Part shown: positions 16,512-27,302 of the stretch, in pieces | Position numbering within the stretch: position 1 is the stretch's first letter | How the letters are laid out: each line of letters begins with the position of its first letter | Origin: Methylobacterium sp. 77 | GTDB taxonomy: Bacteria > Pseudomonadota > Alphaproteobacteria > Rhizobiales > Beijerinckiaceae | DNA: 64,000 nt | Assembly (NCBI RefSeq): GCF_000372825.1 | Contig: NZ_KB910516.1 | Span: forward strand, 1,954,011 to 2,018,010 | Direction: 5' to 3' | Program-made: the position numbers and the translations under genes | The notes under the pieces: generated by a model | What the model saw: only the letters and a program-made list of their open reading frames with translations | What the model was told of the DNA's origin: nothing | Database searches by the model: none

Positions 16512-17245
16512 GACTCGGTGTCCCGCAGGGTAATGTCGTCGTCCTCGACGAGGAGGGCGGCGCGGATGTCGGAGGCGAATTGCCGGCGCCACATGACGCA
16601 GACCACCCCCGTCGTGGCGATGATGAGGAACCACGCGCTCACGAACCAGCCGAGATAGGCCAGCGCGAACAGGAAGGCCCGCTGCCCTTTCGCGAAATGG
16701 CTGCCCGCGGCGATGTTCATGGCGGCGGCCCGGCGCGCGGCGCGGTCCATTTCGGTGGGCGAGGCACCGGCCCCTTTCGGTGGCACCGCGCCGATGAGGA
16801 TCGCGCCGTAATTGAACAGGCGGTAGGCCCAGGCGAATTTGAAGAAGGCGTAGACGAAGACCACCGCGAGACCCGCGACCTTGACCTCCCAGGTGACCCT
16901 CGTGGCGATGGCGCCGAAGGGCAGCGCGCCGAACAGGGTCAGCACGTCGTCGCTGGAGCGCGACAGGGTCAGCACGCCGCCGAGCGCGATGAGGGAGGTG
17001 GAGGCGAAGAAGGCCGTCCCGTTCTGGAGGGAGGCGTTGATCGTGGTGTCGACCACCCGGTTGTCGCGCACGGTGAGCTGGCGCGACCAGTTCTCGCGCT
17101 GGCGGTTCATGATCTGGCTGAGGCTCGTACGCCGCCCGCGCATGCGCGCGACCGCCATTCCGTAACCGGCCCATGCGGTGACGAAGTAGAGAAGGCCGGC
17201 AATGTCGAGCGGCGAGAAATCCGCGAGGGTCAACGGGTGCGGCAT
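16508..17245 (-). CDS. DUF599 family membrane protein
   Basis: 245 residues with four or five membrane segments: LDIAGLLYFVTAWAGYGMAVA, FASTSLIALGGVLTLS, VAGLAVVFVYAFFKFAWAYRLFNY, FLFALAYLGWFVSAWFLIIATTG. The motif RENWSRQLTVRDNRVVDTTINASLQNGTAFFASTSLIALGG is the DUF599 signature. Unknown function. First gene of a two-gene operon with the DUF3253 protein. Confidence 0.88.
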   Translation of the reverse strand: MPHPLTLADFSPLDIAGLLYFVTAWAGYGMAVARMRGRRTSLSQIMNRQRENWSRQLTVRDNRVVDTTINASLQNGTAFFASTSLIALGGVLTLSRSSDDVLTLFGALPFGAIATRVTWEVKVAGLAVVFVYAFFKFAWAYRLFNYGAILIGAVPPKGAGASPTEMDRAARRAAAMNIAAGSHFAKGQRAFLFALAYLGWFVSAWFLIIATTGVVCVMWRRQFASDIRAALLVEDDDITLRDTES

Positions 17246-17411
17246 GGGCTCCGATCGGTTCTCGACGCGTGACGGACCGCCCCGGTCCCGGCGGCAAGGC
17301 GTCCTGCGGCGTCGGGGGCGACCATAGGGCATCGGCCCGACAGGTGGGACACGAATCTCCCATCCGGGCCGAGCGATGCGATCCGGTCCCCCTGACCGGG
17401 CTGGCTATGGA

Positions 17412-17711
17412 TCAGGTTCTCCGAAGACGGAACCCCGCAGGGGGAGGTTCGGCCGTTTCCGTTACCTCGACCGCGTCGACGCGCGCGCTGTCCGGCCCCC
17501 GCCGGCAGGCATCGAGCATGGCGGCGACGGCATCGGGCGGCCCGCTGAAGGTCGCCGCGACGCTGCCATCGGCGCGGTTGCGGACATGCCCGCTGAGGCC
17601 TCGGCGCTCGGCCTGCCCGATGGTCCAGTCGCGGTAGCCGACGCCTTGGACCCGGCCGAGGATCACCACGTCGACGGTTCTGATCGGCTCCAGGGGACGC
17701 TCCTTCCACAT
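17412..17711 (-). CDS. acyP: Acylphosphatase
   Basis: 99 residues, the standard acylphosphatase size. ILGRVQGVGYRDWTIGQAERRG carries the catalytic Arg, and LSGHVRNRADGSVAATFSGP the catalytic Asn. It hydrolyses acyl phosphates such as carbamoyl phosphate. The ATG at 17711 gives MWKERPLEP; the open frame continues upstream without support. The following 292 bp, up to the arsR-type gene, hold no gene. Confidence 0.93.
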   Translation of the reverse strand: MWKERPLEPIRTVDVVILGRVQGVGYRDWTIGQAERRGLSGHVRNRADGSVAATFSGPPDAVAAMLDACRRGPDSARVDAVEVTETAEPPPAGFRLRRT

Positions 17712-17985
17712 TTCTCGACTGCTCCCGGCCGTTCGTCGCCTCTCGATGGGGGCGTGTCTCAGTTTGAAATGCGAGCCTGCCCGGCCGGTTGCGTCCGACG
17801 CTCTGCGGACCTTCAGGATGTCTGCCTGCCGGAAGTCAGATGGGCCGAGGATTACAGAGCTTGGCCGAAAGGCCACGACGGCTGCCGGGCGAGTGAAGCA
17901 GCTCATCGGACGTTGGTCCGGCCGATCGTTCGCGATCTTTCTCGAAGCCTCCGTCAGATGCACCGGACTTGACTGGAGGCGTCTT

Positions 17986-18021
17986 ATATAACATATTCGT
18001 TATATGATTGATTCGTTATAT
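17986..18021. promoter_or_regulatory. AT-rich operator overlapping the arsR-type start codon
   Basis: ATATAAC (17986-17992) and GTTATAT (17999-18005) form a perfect 7-bp inverted repeat with a 6-nt spacer, and ATTCGTTATAT is directly repeated (17995-18005 and 18011-18021). The block contains the ATG at 18004 and stands out as AT-rich in a GC-rich region. Autoregulation by the ArsR protein is the simplest reading. Confidence 0.55.
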
Positions 18022-18357
18022 ACGTCAGCCCCGTTGGATACGACGTTTGCCGCTCTCGCCGATCCGGTCCGGCGCGGCATTCTCGCCCGCCTCGCGTTGG
18101 GGGAGGCCTCGGTCAACGAGCTCGCCGCTCCCTTTGCGATCAGCCAGCCGGCAATCTCGCGCCACATCAAAGTCTTGGAGAAGGCGGGTCTCATCTCGCG
18201 CGGCCGCGAAGCGCAGCGCCGGCCGTGTCGGCTGGAGGGCCGCGCGCTCGCCGAGGCCCATGATTGGCTCGAAAACTACCGCAAAGCTTGGGAAGCCAAC
18301 TTCGCCCGCCTGGACCAGGTGCTCGGCCAGCTGAAGACGGAGGGGGGCAGATCATGA
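18004..18357 (+). CDS. ArsR/SmtB-family transcriptional regulator
   Basis: 117 residues, winged helix: LADPVRRGILARLALGEASVNELAAPFAISQPAISRHIKVLEKAGLISRGREAQRRPCRL. No Cys or His metal site, so it is the non-metal subgroup that usually pairs with AHSA1/SRPBCC proteins, as here. The nearest Shine-Dalgarno (GGAGG at 17975) is too far away, so the mRNA may be leaderless or start just upstream. The stop overlaps the next start (ATGA), showing coupling. The start codon sits inside a palindromic operator. Confidence 0.9.
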   Translation: MIDSLYTSAPLDTTFAALADPVRRGILARLALGEASVNELAAPFAISQPAISRHIKVLEKAGLISRGREAQRRPCRLEGRALAEAHDWLENYRKAWEANFARLDQVLGQLKTEGGRS

Positions 18358-19256
18358 TGACATCGAAGCTCGACCTGACCCTGGCAGGGGATCGCGAGAT
18401 CGTCCTGGCGCGGCGCTTCCAGGCGCCCCGCGCGCTCGTCTTCCGCGCCTTCACCGAGCCGGCGCTGGTCGGCCGCTGGCTGCTCGGGCCGCCCGGCTGG
18501 ACCATGCCGGTCTGCGAGATCGACCTCAGGGTCGGCGGCGTCTTTCGCTACGTCTGGCGCCACACGGACGGCCGCGAGATGGGTCTCGGGGGAGCCTTTC
18601 GCGAGATCGTTCCTAACGAGCGGCTCGTCCATACCGAGCTTTTCGACGCGGATTGGACCGGCGGCGAAACCCTCGTGACAACGACCTTCGCCGAGTCCGC
18701 CGGCACGACGAGCGCCCGCATCGCAATCCTCTATTCCTCCCGCGAGGCTCGCGACACCGCGGCCCGTTCCGGGATGGAGACGGGCATGGACGCGAGCTAC
18801 GTGCAGCTCGACAAGGTCCTGGCCCTACCGGTCACGGCGCCCCGCATCCTCGACGTTACTGAACAACACACGCTGGTTGTCCGCAAAACCGTTTCGTTCG
18901 CCGAGATGCGCGCCACGCAGCAGGAGGCCGCGCCGCTGCTCGATGAGGCCGTGCGTGACGCCGGTCTGGCCGACGCGCCCCGCCTCACCGTATGGCGAAT
19001 GCAGGACGGCAAAGTGGATTACGCCCCTGGTCGCCTCGTCCCCCGAGCTGTCGCGGGCAACGGCGCGGTCTCCGCTTTCCCCCTCCCTGCGGGCCGTGCC
19101 GCGCACCTGCGGCTCGTCGGCGGTTTCGAGCATCTCCCGGCGGCTTGGCCGCACCTCTTCGATGCCTGCCGCAGCCACGGCTGGCCCGTCACTGGGCTCA
19201 ATTGGGAGGTCTATCGGGCCGATGGCGGGACGGACCTTTACGCGCTCCTCGGATGA
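18354..19256 (+). CDS. SRPBCC (AHSA1)-GyrI-like fusion protein
   Basis: About 300 residues. The N-terminal AHSA1/SRPBCC domain (about 1-150: VLARRFQAPRALVFRAFTEPALVGRWLLGPPGWTM, GGVFRYVWRHTDGREMG, GMDASYVQLDKVL) joins a C-terminal GyrI-like effector-binding domain (about 165-300: VRKTVSFAEMRA, GRLVPRAV, GLNWEVYRADGGTDLYALL). SRPBCC domains hold hydrophobic ligands and GyrI-like domains bind small molecules, so a ligand-sensing or sequestering role under the upstream ArsR regulator is likely. ATG 18357 is an equally possible start. Confidence 0.85.
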   Translation: MMTSKLDLTLAGDREIVLARRFQAPRALVFRAFTEPALVGRWLLGPPGWTMPVCEIDLRVGGVFRYVWRHTDGREMGLGGAFREIVPNERLVHTELFDADWTGGETLVTTTFAESAGTTSARIAILYSSREARDTAARSGMETGMDASYVQLDKVLALPVTAPRILDVTEQHTLVVRKTVSFAEMRATQQEAAPLLDEAVRDAGLADAPRLTVWRMQDGKVDYAPGRLVPRAVAGNGAVSAFPLPAGRAAHLRLVGGFEHLPAAWPHLFDACRSHGWPVTGLNWEVYRADGGTDLYALLG

Positions 19257-19523
19257 GCTTGGCAGGCTGAACCGTTTCGCATGCCCCGATTTCCAATTTT
19301 TGAGACACATTCGGAAGCGCCGAGTGGTCGGCTTCCTACAAAGCCCCGCCTTTCACCTTTCGTCCCGAGGCTCCGCTTCGGAGATGCGTGTCCGTCGCCT
19401 GAAACGACCGAGCGGGGTGCGAAATTGAATGGCCGCGTTCCGGCGATGAGCGGGAAACGGCTCCCCACCTGTCGCGGACCTTCCCCCCGGAATTCAAACC
19501 GACACACGCCCCTCGATGGTGCT

Positions 19524-20276
19524 CTATTGCCCCGGCATGGTGAGGATCAGCGGTCCGTTGCGTGACGCGACGACGGTGTGCTCGTACTGGACCGTGAGGG
19601 CGCGCGGCTGGCTGTAGAGGGTCCAGGGATCGTCGCCATCCTCGGCGAAGTCGGCGCCGAGGGACAGGAACGGCTCGACGGTGAAGACCAGTCCCTCCTG
19701 CATGATCCGTCGCTCGGAGGCGTCGGGCCAGGTCGCGATCTCGGTCGGCTCCTCGTGCAGCGACAGGCCGACGCCGTGGCTCGCGAGGTTGCGCACCAGG
19801 GTGTAGCCGTTCTTCCGCGCGAAGGCGCCGACGGCCCGTCCGATATTGGCCAGAGGCTTGCCGGCGCCGACCTGGCGCAAGCCCGTCCACATCGCCCGGC
19901 GCCCGTCCTTGCACAACCGCTCGACCGCGCGCGTCACGGGCGGCACGGCGAACGACGCTCCGGTATCGGAGAAATAGCCGTCCTTCTCGGCAGACACGTC
20001 GATGTTGACGAGGTCGCCGGGAGCGATCCTGCGCGCACCCGGAATGCCGTGCGCGATCTCCTCGTTGACGCTGATGCAGGTCGCTCCGGGAAAGGAATAG
20101 ACCATCTCCGGAGCCGGACGAGCCCCGGCGGCGTCCAGGAACGCCCGCCCGATCCGATCGAGTTCGAGCGTGGTCATGCCGGGCTCGATCGCCTTGCCCA
20201 TCGTCTCCAGCGTGTCGGCGACGATGCGCCCGATCTGCTTCAGCCCCGTCAGCTCGTCGTCGTTCGACACCGTCAT
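19524..20276 (-). CDS. map: Methionine aminopeptidase, type I
   Basis: 250 residues. Metal ligands are visible in order: Asp in NIDVSAEKDGYF, Asp in SDTGASF, His in SHGVGLSLHEEP, Glu in FTVEPFLS and Glu in QYEHTVV. It removes the initiator Met from nascent proteins. The gene is single and monocistronic, with 129 bp to the next gene upstream. A second map elsewhere in the genome is possible. The 267 bp downstream (19257-19523) contain no gene I can support. Confidence 0.95.
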   Translation of the reverse strand: MTVSNDDELTGLKQIGRIVADTLETMGKAIEPGMTTLELDRIGRAFLDAAGARPAPEMVYSFPGATCISVNEEIAHGIPGARRIAPGDLVNIDVSAEKDGYFSDTGASFAVPPVTRAVERLCKDGRRAMWTGLRQVGAGKPLANIGRAVGAFARKNGYTLVRNLASHGVGLSLHEEPTEIATWPDASERRIMQEGLVFTVEPFLSLGADFAEDGDDPWTLYSQPRALTVQYEHTVVASRNGPLILTMPGQ

Positions 20277-20405
20277 GTCGTTTCCTTTGGTGAAGCCGGC
20301 GGAGGCCCGGACCGGACGTTTCTGCCATTCTCGGCGCGCCCGGAAAAGCCGGCGCGAGCGACCGGACGGACGCTCTTCGGATTCCCGCCGCCGCGAACCC
20401 CCGTC

Positions 20406-20837
20406 TCAGTTGCGTGGCGCGCGCAGCCATCGGCGCATCTCCGCGATGTAGGCCGGCGGCAAGGCGGCGGCTTCGGCCGCAGCCAGGACGGGCTGGAGAT
20501 AATCGGGTCTCGGGACGCCCGCGACGGCGCTGCATCCGAGATAGATCAGGGCGCGCTTCACTCCCGTCGCCGTCGTCACCGGCTGATAGGCCTTCGTATA
20601 GAGGCGCCCGGAGACACCCTCGTAGCGGTCGAGAGCCGGGACGTCGGCGAGCGCCAGATCCCACAGGACGCCCCAGACCGTGGAACCGGGAGCCCGCACC
20701 ACGGAGGCATAGCCCTCCCGCATGATGATGAAGCGGTGCCGGTTGAGCCGGCCGGTGCCGAGCGAGGTCGAGCCGGGGCAGCGCGACGCCATCGCGGCGG
20801 CATCCATGTTGGCGCCGTAGGAGAAGTAGAGGGGCAT
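20406..20837 (-). CDS. Gamma-glutamylcyclotransferase family protein
   Basis: 143 residues. N-terminal YFSYGANMD is the YGxN nucleotide-like loop of the fold, RHRFIIMREGYASVVRAPGSTVWGVLWDLA follows, and the catalytic Glu is in LDRYEGVSGRLY. These proteins release 5-oxoproline from gamma-glutamyl compounds such as glutathione or from gamma-glutamylamines. ATG 20837 begins MPLYFSYGA. It is 129 bp upstream of map on the same strand and divergent from the HD-GYP gene. Confidence 0.88.
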   Translation of the reverse strand: MPLYFSYGANMDAAAMASRCPGSTSLGTGRLNRHRFIIMREGYASVVRAPGSTVWGVLWDLALADVPALDRYEGVSGRLYTKAYQPVTTATGVKRALIYLGCSAVAGVPRPDYLQPVLAAAEAAALPPAYIAEMRRWLRAPRN

Positions 20838-21014
20838 GGACCTGATGTCCCGAGAAGGGAGAGACGGGCGACGGTCGTGCCCGGTTTCGCGATCGTCGTC
20901 GGCTTGACCGTTCGGCAACCACGTTTCGCGAGAGGCCCGATCTCGTAAGCCGCTGTCAACGACGATGGCGCAAGACGCCGTGGTCGACATCACGACCAGG
21001 GCCTGCCGCGCACT

Positions 21015-22427
21015 ATGCTCCGAGCCATCACCGACGCCACCGCGCCATCCCGCACCGATTTCGACCATGCTCCGAGCGACGAGAGCATCCGGCTCTCGGA
21101 ACTCCTGGGTGCGCTCAGCCACGCGCTCGACCTCACGGAGGGGCAGCCGGTGGGGCATTGCGTGCGCGCGTGCTGGATCGGCACCCATATCGGCCGCGAG
21201 ATGGGTCTGGCCGAGCGCGACCTGTGGGACCTTTACTACGCCATCCTGCTGAAGGACCTCGGCTGCTCCTCGAACGCCGCGCGCATCTGCGAACTCTACC
21301 TGACCGACGATCTCGCCTTCAAACACGACTTCAAGACCGTGAGCGACCGCCTCCCGCAGGTCCTCGGCTTCGTCTTCTCGCATACCGGCCTGAAGGCGGG
21401 CCTCGCCGATCGGTTCCGCGCCATCCTCAACATCATGCAGAATGGCGGCGAGATCGCGCGCGAACTCATCGAGACCCGCTGCCAGCGCGGCGCCGAGATC
21501 GCCCGGCGGATGCGGTTTCCCGAGACCGTCTGCGAGGGGATCCTGTCCCTCGACGAGCATTGGAACGGCCAGGGCAAGCCGAATCGCCTCGCCGGCGCGG
21601 CGATCCCGCTCTATGCGCGCATCGCGCTCCTGGCTCAGGTGGTCGACGTCTTCCATTGCTCGGCCGGCCGGGCGGCGGCGATGGCGGAAGTGCGCTCCCG
21701 CATCGGCTCGTGGTTCGATCCCGACGTCGTCGCGAGTTTCGAGCGCGTGGCCGAGGACGACGCGTTCTGGTCGACCCTCGCGTCGGAACGGATCGAGGAG
21801 GCGGTGTTCGCCCTCGAGCCGGGACGGCGGGAGGTCGTGATCGACGAGGATTACCTCGACGATATCGCCCGCGCCTTCGCGCAGGTGGTGGATACCAAGA
21901 GCCCCTTCACCGCCGGCCATTCGGAGCGCGTGGCGGTCTATGCCGACATGATCGCCGAGCAGATGGGCTTCACGCCGGAGCGTCGGCGCTGGCTCAAGCG
22001 GGCCGCGTTGCTGCACGATATCGGCAAGCTCGGCGTCTCCAACGCGATCCTCGACAAGAACGGCAAGCTCGACGAGACCGAGTGGGAATCGATGCGCAAC
22101 CACTCGGCCCTGTCCGAGACGATCCTGTCGCGGGTGAAGGCGTTTCGCGACATGGCGCGCATCGGCGGCAGCCACCACGAGCGCCTCGACGGCAAGGGCT
22201 ATCCGCGTGGCCTGTCCGGAGACGCGATCGCGATCGAGACCCGCATCATCTCGGTGGCGGACGTGTTCGACGCGCTCACCGCCGACCGGCCCTACCGCGC
22301 GGCGATGCCGCTCCCGAAAGCCATGGGGATCATGCGGTCGGAGATCGGGGCGTCGTTCGATCCGGCCTGTTTCGCGGCTCTGGAGCGCGCGCTCGACATC
22401 GTCGACGGGTTGGCCGAGGCGGCCTGA
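21015..22427 (+). CDS. HD-GYP cyclic-di-GMP phosphodiesterase with degenerate N-terminal HD domain
   Basis: 470 residues. The C-terminal HD-GYP domain is intact: HD pair His334-Asp335 in LLHDIGKLGVSN, His387-His388 in HHERLDGKGYPRG with G395-Y396-P397, and ISVADVFDALTADRPYR. The N-terminal half (about residues 25-230) looks like a second HD domain in which the HD position reads LKDLG, so it has lost its metal site. No receiver or sensory domain. It is probably a c-di-GMP hydrolase; the degenerate half could be regulatory. Confidence 0.9.
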   Translation: MLRAITDATAPSRTDFDHAPSDESIRLSELLGALSHALDLTEGQPVGHCVRACWIGTHIGREMGLAERDLWDLYYAILLKDLGCSSNAARICELYLTDDLAFKHDFKTVSDRLPQVLGFVFSHTGLKAGLADRFRAILNIMQNGGEIARELIETRCQRGAEIARRMRFPETVCEGILSLDEHWNGQGKPNRLAGAAIPLYARIALLAQVVDVFHCSAGRAAAMAEVRSRIGSWFDPDVVASFERVAEDDAFWSTLASERIEEAVFALEPGRREVVIDEDYLDDIARAFAQVVDTKSPFTAGHSERVAVYADMIAEQMGFTPERRRWLKRAALLHDIGKLGVSNAILDKNGKLDETEWESMRNHSALSETILSRVKAFRDMARIGGSHHERLDGKGYPRGLSGDAIAIETRIISVADVFDALTADRPYRAAMPLPKAMGIMRSEIGASFDPACFAALERALDIVDGLAEAA

Positions 22428-22550
22428 TCCACGCGCGCGCCCGTCGCGCAGGCGCCTCTCCCCGAACCGGTCGAGCGGCAGCGGAGCCCAGACCGGAATT
22501 CAGGAAAGGGGACGGTCAGGGACCGCCCCCTCGATTCGCGAACTACGCCC

Positions 22551-24554
<2,004 letters not shown>

Positions 24555-24761
24555 CGGTCCGGGCACTCTGGTCAATCAGGAAAGGTCACGAGCGTCGGCG
24601 CGCTCAAGCTCGTTCCCGTTAAAGCAGTTGCGCGGCTTCGCAAAGCTGGACGACCGGAGGATCGTTCTCTTCGTCTGGCATACCATTATTTTCGACATCT
24701 GACCGAACGCAGAGCGCGTCAGAGGCGGATCAACGGCCTGTTCCGGCTTCTTCTCGCCGTG

Positions 24762-24779
24762 GCATCGCAGGGGCGATGC
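24762..24779. terminator. Possible short hairpin after the 24815-25267 gene
   Basis: GCATCGC (24762-24768) and GCGATGC (24773-24779) pair around a 4-nt loop, about 36 bp beyond the stop codon of the minus-strand gene. There is no T-run, so termination is uncertain. The rest of the 260-bp gap, up to pccA's start, shows no gene. Confidence 0.25.
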
Positions 24780-24814
24780 GGCGGCGCGATGCCGTCCCGG
24801 CCGGTCGTGTTGTC

Positions 24815-25267
24815 TCAGGCCGCGTCGCGGAGATCGCCTTCGACGACGATGGCGACGTCCTCGGCCCGGTGGCGGCGGTGGGCGCAGCCGATGGCGAAGG
24901 CGACGAGGATCTCGTGGCTCGTCTCGGCTTCGCGCACGATCTCGAAGGCGATGCGGGCGGCGAGCGGGGTCGGGCCGGCATCGCTGCGCAGGGAGCCGAC
25001 GAGCCAGCGGGCGATCTCGACATCGACATAGCCGGTGGGGCGCTCGCCCCAGACGGCGAAGTTCACGACGGCGGCGCTGACCAGATCGGCATAGGACACG
25101 TCGCTCTGCGGCACGGCCCGGTCGAGGGCAATGAGCATGTCGGCTTCGTCGGCATGCGAGATGCCGTCCGGGAGCACGTCGCGGCCGAGGATCTGGACGT
25201 CGGCGGCGGTGATGCGGCCGGCGGCGACGACACGGTTACAGAAGAGCTGAAGCGAACGGTTGATCAT
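24815..25267 (-). CDS. Conserved-looking hypothetical protein
   Basis: 150 residues, no family recognised. It starts MINRSLQLFCNRVVAAGRITAADVQ and is predicted to be helical and soluble, with ADEADMLIALDRAVP and FEIVREAETSHEILVAFAIGCAHRRHR. No signal peptide or membrane segment. Codon use matches neighbouring genes. Start at ATG 25267; 206 bp separate it from the L,D-transpeptidase stop at 25474. Function unknown. Confidence 0.65.
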   Translation of the reverse strand: MINRSLQLFCNRVVAAGRITAADVQILGRDVLPDGISHADEADMLIALDRAVPQSDVSYADLVSAAVVNFAVWGERPTGYVDVEIARWLVGSLRSDAGPTPLAARIAFEIVREAETSHEILVAFAIGCAHRRHRAEDVAIVVEGDLRDAA

Positions 25268-25473
25268 TGGTTGATGCCTCCCCGGCTTTATTTGCGCCGG
25301 TCTGTGTTTCTGCATGTCGATGACTATGCAGGAGGCAACCGTTCAAGGAGTTAACGGCCAAATCTGAATCAACGTTCAGGTTAAAGCCTGCTCACGAATG
25401 AGCCTTTCGCAATCGTATCTTTGCCGAACGGCCCCGCCGCGATGGCAGCGGAGCCGGCTTCTCCTCGTCGCTC

Positions 25474-26175
25474 TCAGCGCACCACGACCTTCGCGCCGAT
25501 CGGCACGCGCTCGTAGAGATCGACCACGTCGGCATTGAGCATGCGGATGCAGCCAGAGGACACGGCCTGGCCGATCTTCTCCGGCTCGTTGGTGCCGTGG
25601 ATGCGGAACAGCGTGTCCTTCTTGCCCTCGGCGAGGTAGAGCGCGCGGGCGCCGATCGGGCTGGTGGGGCCGCCCTCGAGACGCTTGGGCAGTTCCGGCC
25701 GGCGGGCGATCATCTCCGGCGGCGGGTTCCAATCCGGCCACTCGCCCTTGCGGTCGACATTCGCGGTGCCCGCCCAGGCCATGCCGGCATGGCCGACGGC
25801 CACGGGGTAGCGCATCGCCTTGCCGTCCGGCATCACGTAGTAGAGCCGGCGCTCCTTCGTCACGACGATGACCGTGCCGGCCGGCTCGTTCGTCTTGTAG
25901 TCGACGGTCGTCCGAGCGATCGCCGGATCGATCGTGGCCTGGGGCGCCTGTTTCAGCCATTCCTTGTCGCGGGCTTCCCCGGTCAGGGCGCCCGGCTGAG
26001 CCAGGGCACCGGGCTGCGTCAGCGCGGTGTGCGCGATCGGCGGGGCCAGCGGAGCGTTCGCCGTCTGCGTGTTGCAGGCGCCGAGGGACAAGGCGGACAG
26101 GATCGTCGCGGCTCCGAGCGAGCGGCGCAGGTCGATGTCACGGGACGGGAGGAACGACCAGGGCGCGGACGACAT
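25474..26175 (-). CDS. L,D-transpeptidase (YkuD/ErfK family) lipoprotein
   Basis: 233 residues. The N-terminus has a hydrophobic stretch and a LSLGAC lipobox-like site, so membrane anchoring is likely. The catalytic YkuD motif is HGTNEPEKIGQAVSSGCIRMLN, with the nucleophile Cys in SSGCIRM. These enzymes make 3-3 cross-links in peptidoglycan or attach proteins to it, a notable activity in the Rhizobiales. ATG 26175 gives MSSAPWSF. The divergent neighbour is the HDAC-like gene. Confidence 0.9.
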   Translation of the reverse strand: MSSAPWSFLPSRDIDLRRSLGAATILSALSLGACNTQTANAPLAPPIAHTALTQPGALAQPGALTGEARDKEWLKQAPQATIDPAIARTTVDYKTNEPAGTVIVVTKERRLYYVMPDGKAMRYPVAVGHAGMAWAGTANVDRKGEWPDWNPPPEMIARRPELPKRLEGGPTSPIGARALYLAEGKKDTLFRIHGTNEPEKIGQAVSSGCIRMLNADVVDLYERVPIGAKVVVR

Positions 26176-26365
26176 GAGAAGAGAGCCTGTCTCGACGCCG
26201 GAAGGCATCGAAGAATGTGGTTGATGGACTATTGCGCCATCTAACCCGCAGACTTGCCGATGCGTAATCTCTCGGCCCTGTAACCGTGGCGCATTTGCAC
26301 CGTATGTTGTGCTCAAAGCACAGTTTAGCCGAGTAGGCCGGCCAGAGACTGTTCGGAGGGATGAC

Positions 26366-27295
26366 GTGACGACCCTTTACGTGAGCCACCCCTCCGCTCT
26401 GGATCATGAGATGCCGGAAGGGCACCCGGAGCGGGCGGACCGGATACGCGCCGTCGATGCCGCCCTGGAAAAGGAGCGGTTCTCCGGCCTGCTGCGCGAA
26501 TCGGCTCCCCGCGCGGAGACGGCGACCATCGCCCTCGCCCATCCCGTTCCCTACGTGGAGGCGATCATCGCGGCGTCGCCCCGGTCGGGCTACGTCCAGA
26601 TCGATTCGGACACGCTGATGTCGCCTGGCACCCTCGAGGCGGCGCTGCGCGGCGTCGGCGGGGCCGTCCACGCCGTGGACGAGGTGATGGGCGGCGCCTG
26701 CGCGAACGCCTTCGTGGCGATGCGGCCGCCGGGCCATCATGCCGAGCGCATGCAGGCGATGGGCTTCTGCCTGTTCAACAGCGCCGCCATCGCCGTGCGC
26801 CACGCGCGGGAACGCCACGGGGCCGGCCGCGTCGCGCTGGTGGATTGGGACGTCCATCACGGCAACGGCTCGCAGGACATCTTCTGGGACGACAAGGCGG
26901 TCATGTACGCCTCGACCCACGAGATGCCGCTGTTTCCCGGCACCGGAGCGGTGGGCGAGCGCGGCACCCACGATACCATCGTCAACGTGCCGCTTCGCGC
27001 CGGCGACGACGGCGCGATCTTCCGCGAGAAGTTCGAGAAGGGAGTGCTGTCGCGACTTGCCGCCTTCGAGCCCGACCTCATCGTGATCTCTGCCGGCTTC
27101 GACGCCCACCGCCTCGATCCGCTGGCCAGCGTCCAGCTCGACGAAAGCGATTTCGGCTGGGCCACCCGCAAGCTGATGGAGATCGCCGACCGGCATGCAG
27201 GCGGCCGGATCGTCTCGGTGCTGGAAGGCGGCTACAGCCTCGACGGCCTCACCCGGTCGGTGACGGCCCATGTGGATGCGCTGATGGGGCGGTGA
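26366..27295 (+). CDS. Histone-deacetylase superfamily amidohydrolase
   Basis: 309 residues from GTG 26366, which has GGAGGG 5 bp upstream. HDAC/acetylpolyamine amidohydrolase motifs: HPERADRIRAVDAAL, PPGHHAERMQAMGFCLFNSAAIA (catalytic His pair), DWDVHHGNGSQDIFW (zinc Asp and His), SAGFDAHRLDPLA (zinc Asp) and EGGYSLDGL. Bacterial members deacetylate polyamines or proteins; substrate unknown here. The stop is 7 bp from the convergent ribB stop. Confidence 0.92.
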   Translation: MTTLYVSHPSALDHEMPEGHPERADRIRAVDAALEKERFSGLLRESAPRAETATIALAHPVPYVEAIIAASPRSGYVQIDSDTLMSPGTLEAALRGVGGAVHAVDEVMGGACANAFVAMRPPGHHAERMQAMGFCLFNSAAIAVRHARERHGAGRVALVDWDVHHGNGSQDIFWDDKAVMYASTHEMPLFPGTGAVGERGTHDTIVNVPLRAGDDGAIFREKFEKGVLSRLAAFEPDLIVISAGFDAHRLDPLASVQLDESDFGWATRKLMEIADRHAGGRIVSVLEGGYSLDGLTRSVTAHVDALMGR

Positions 27296-27302
27296 GCTTC
27301 GC

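Noticed and set aside
19257..19523. Open frames of 89-94 codons on both strands between the GyrI fusion and map
   Set aside because: Both read like random high-GC translation and overlap real genes; no family or ribosome site.
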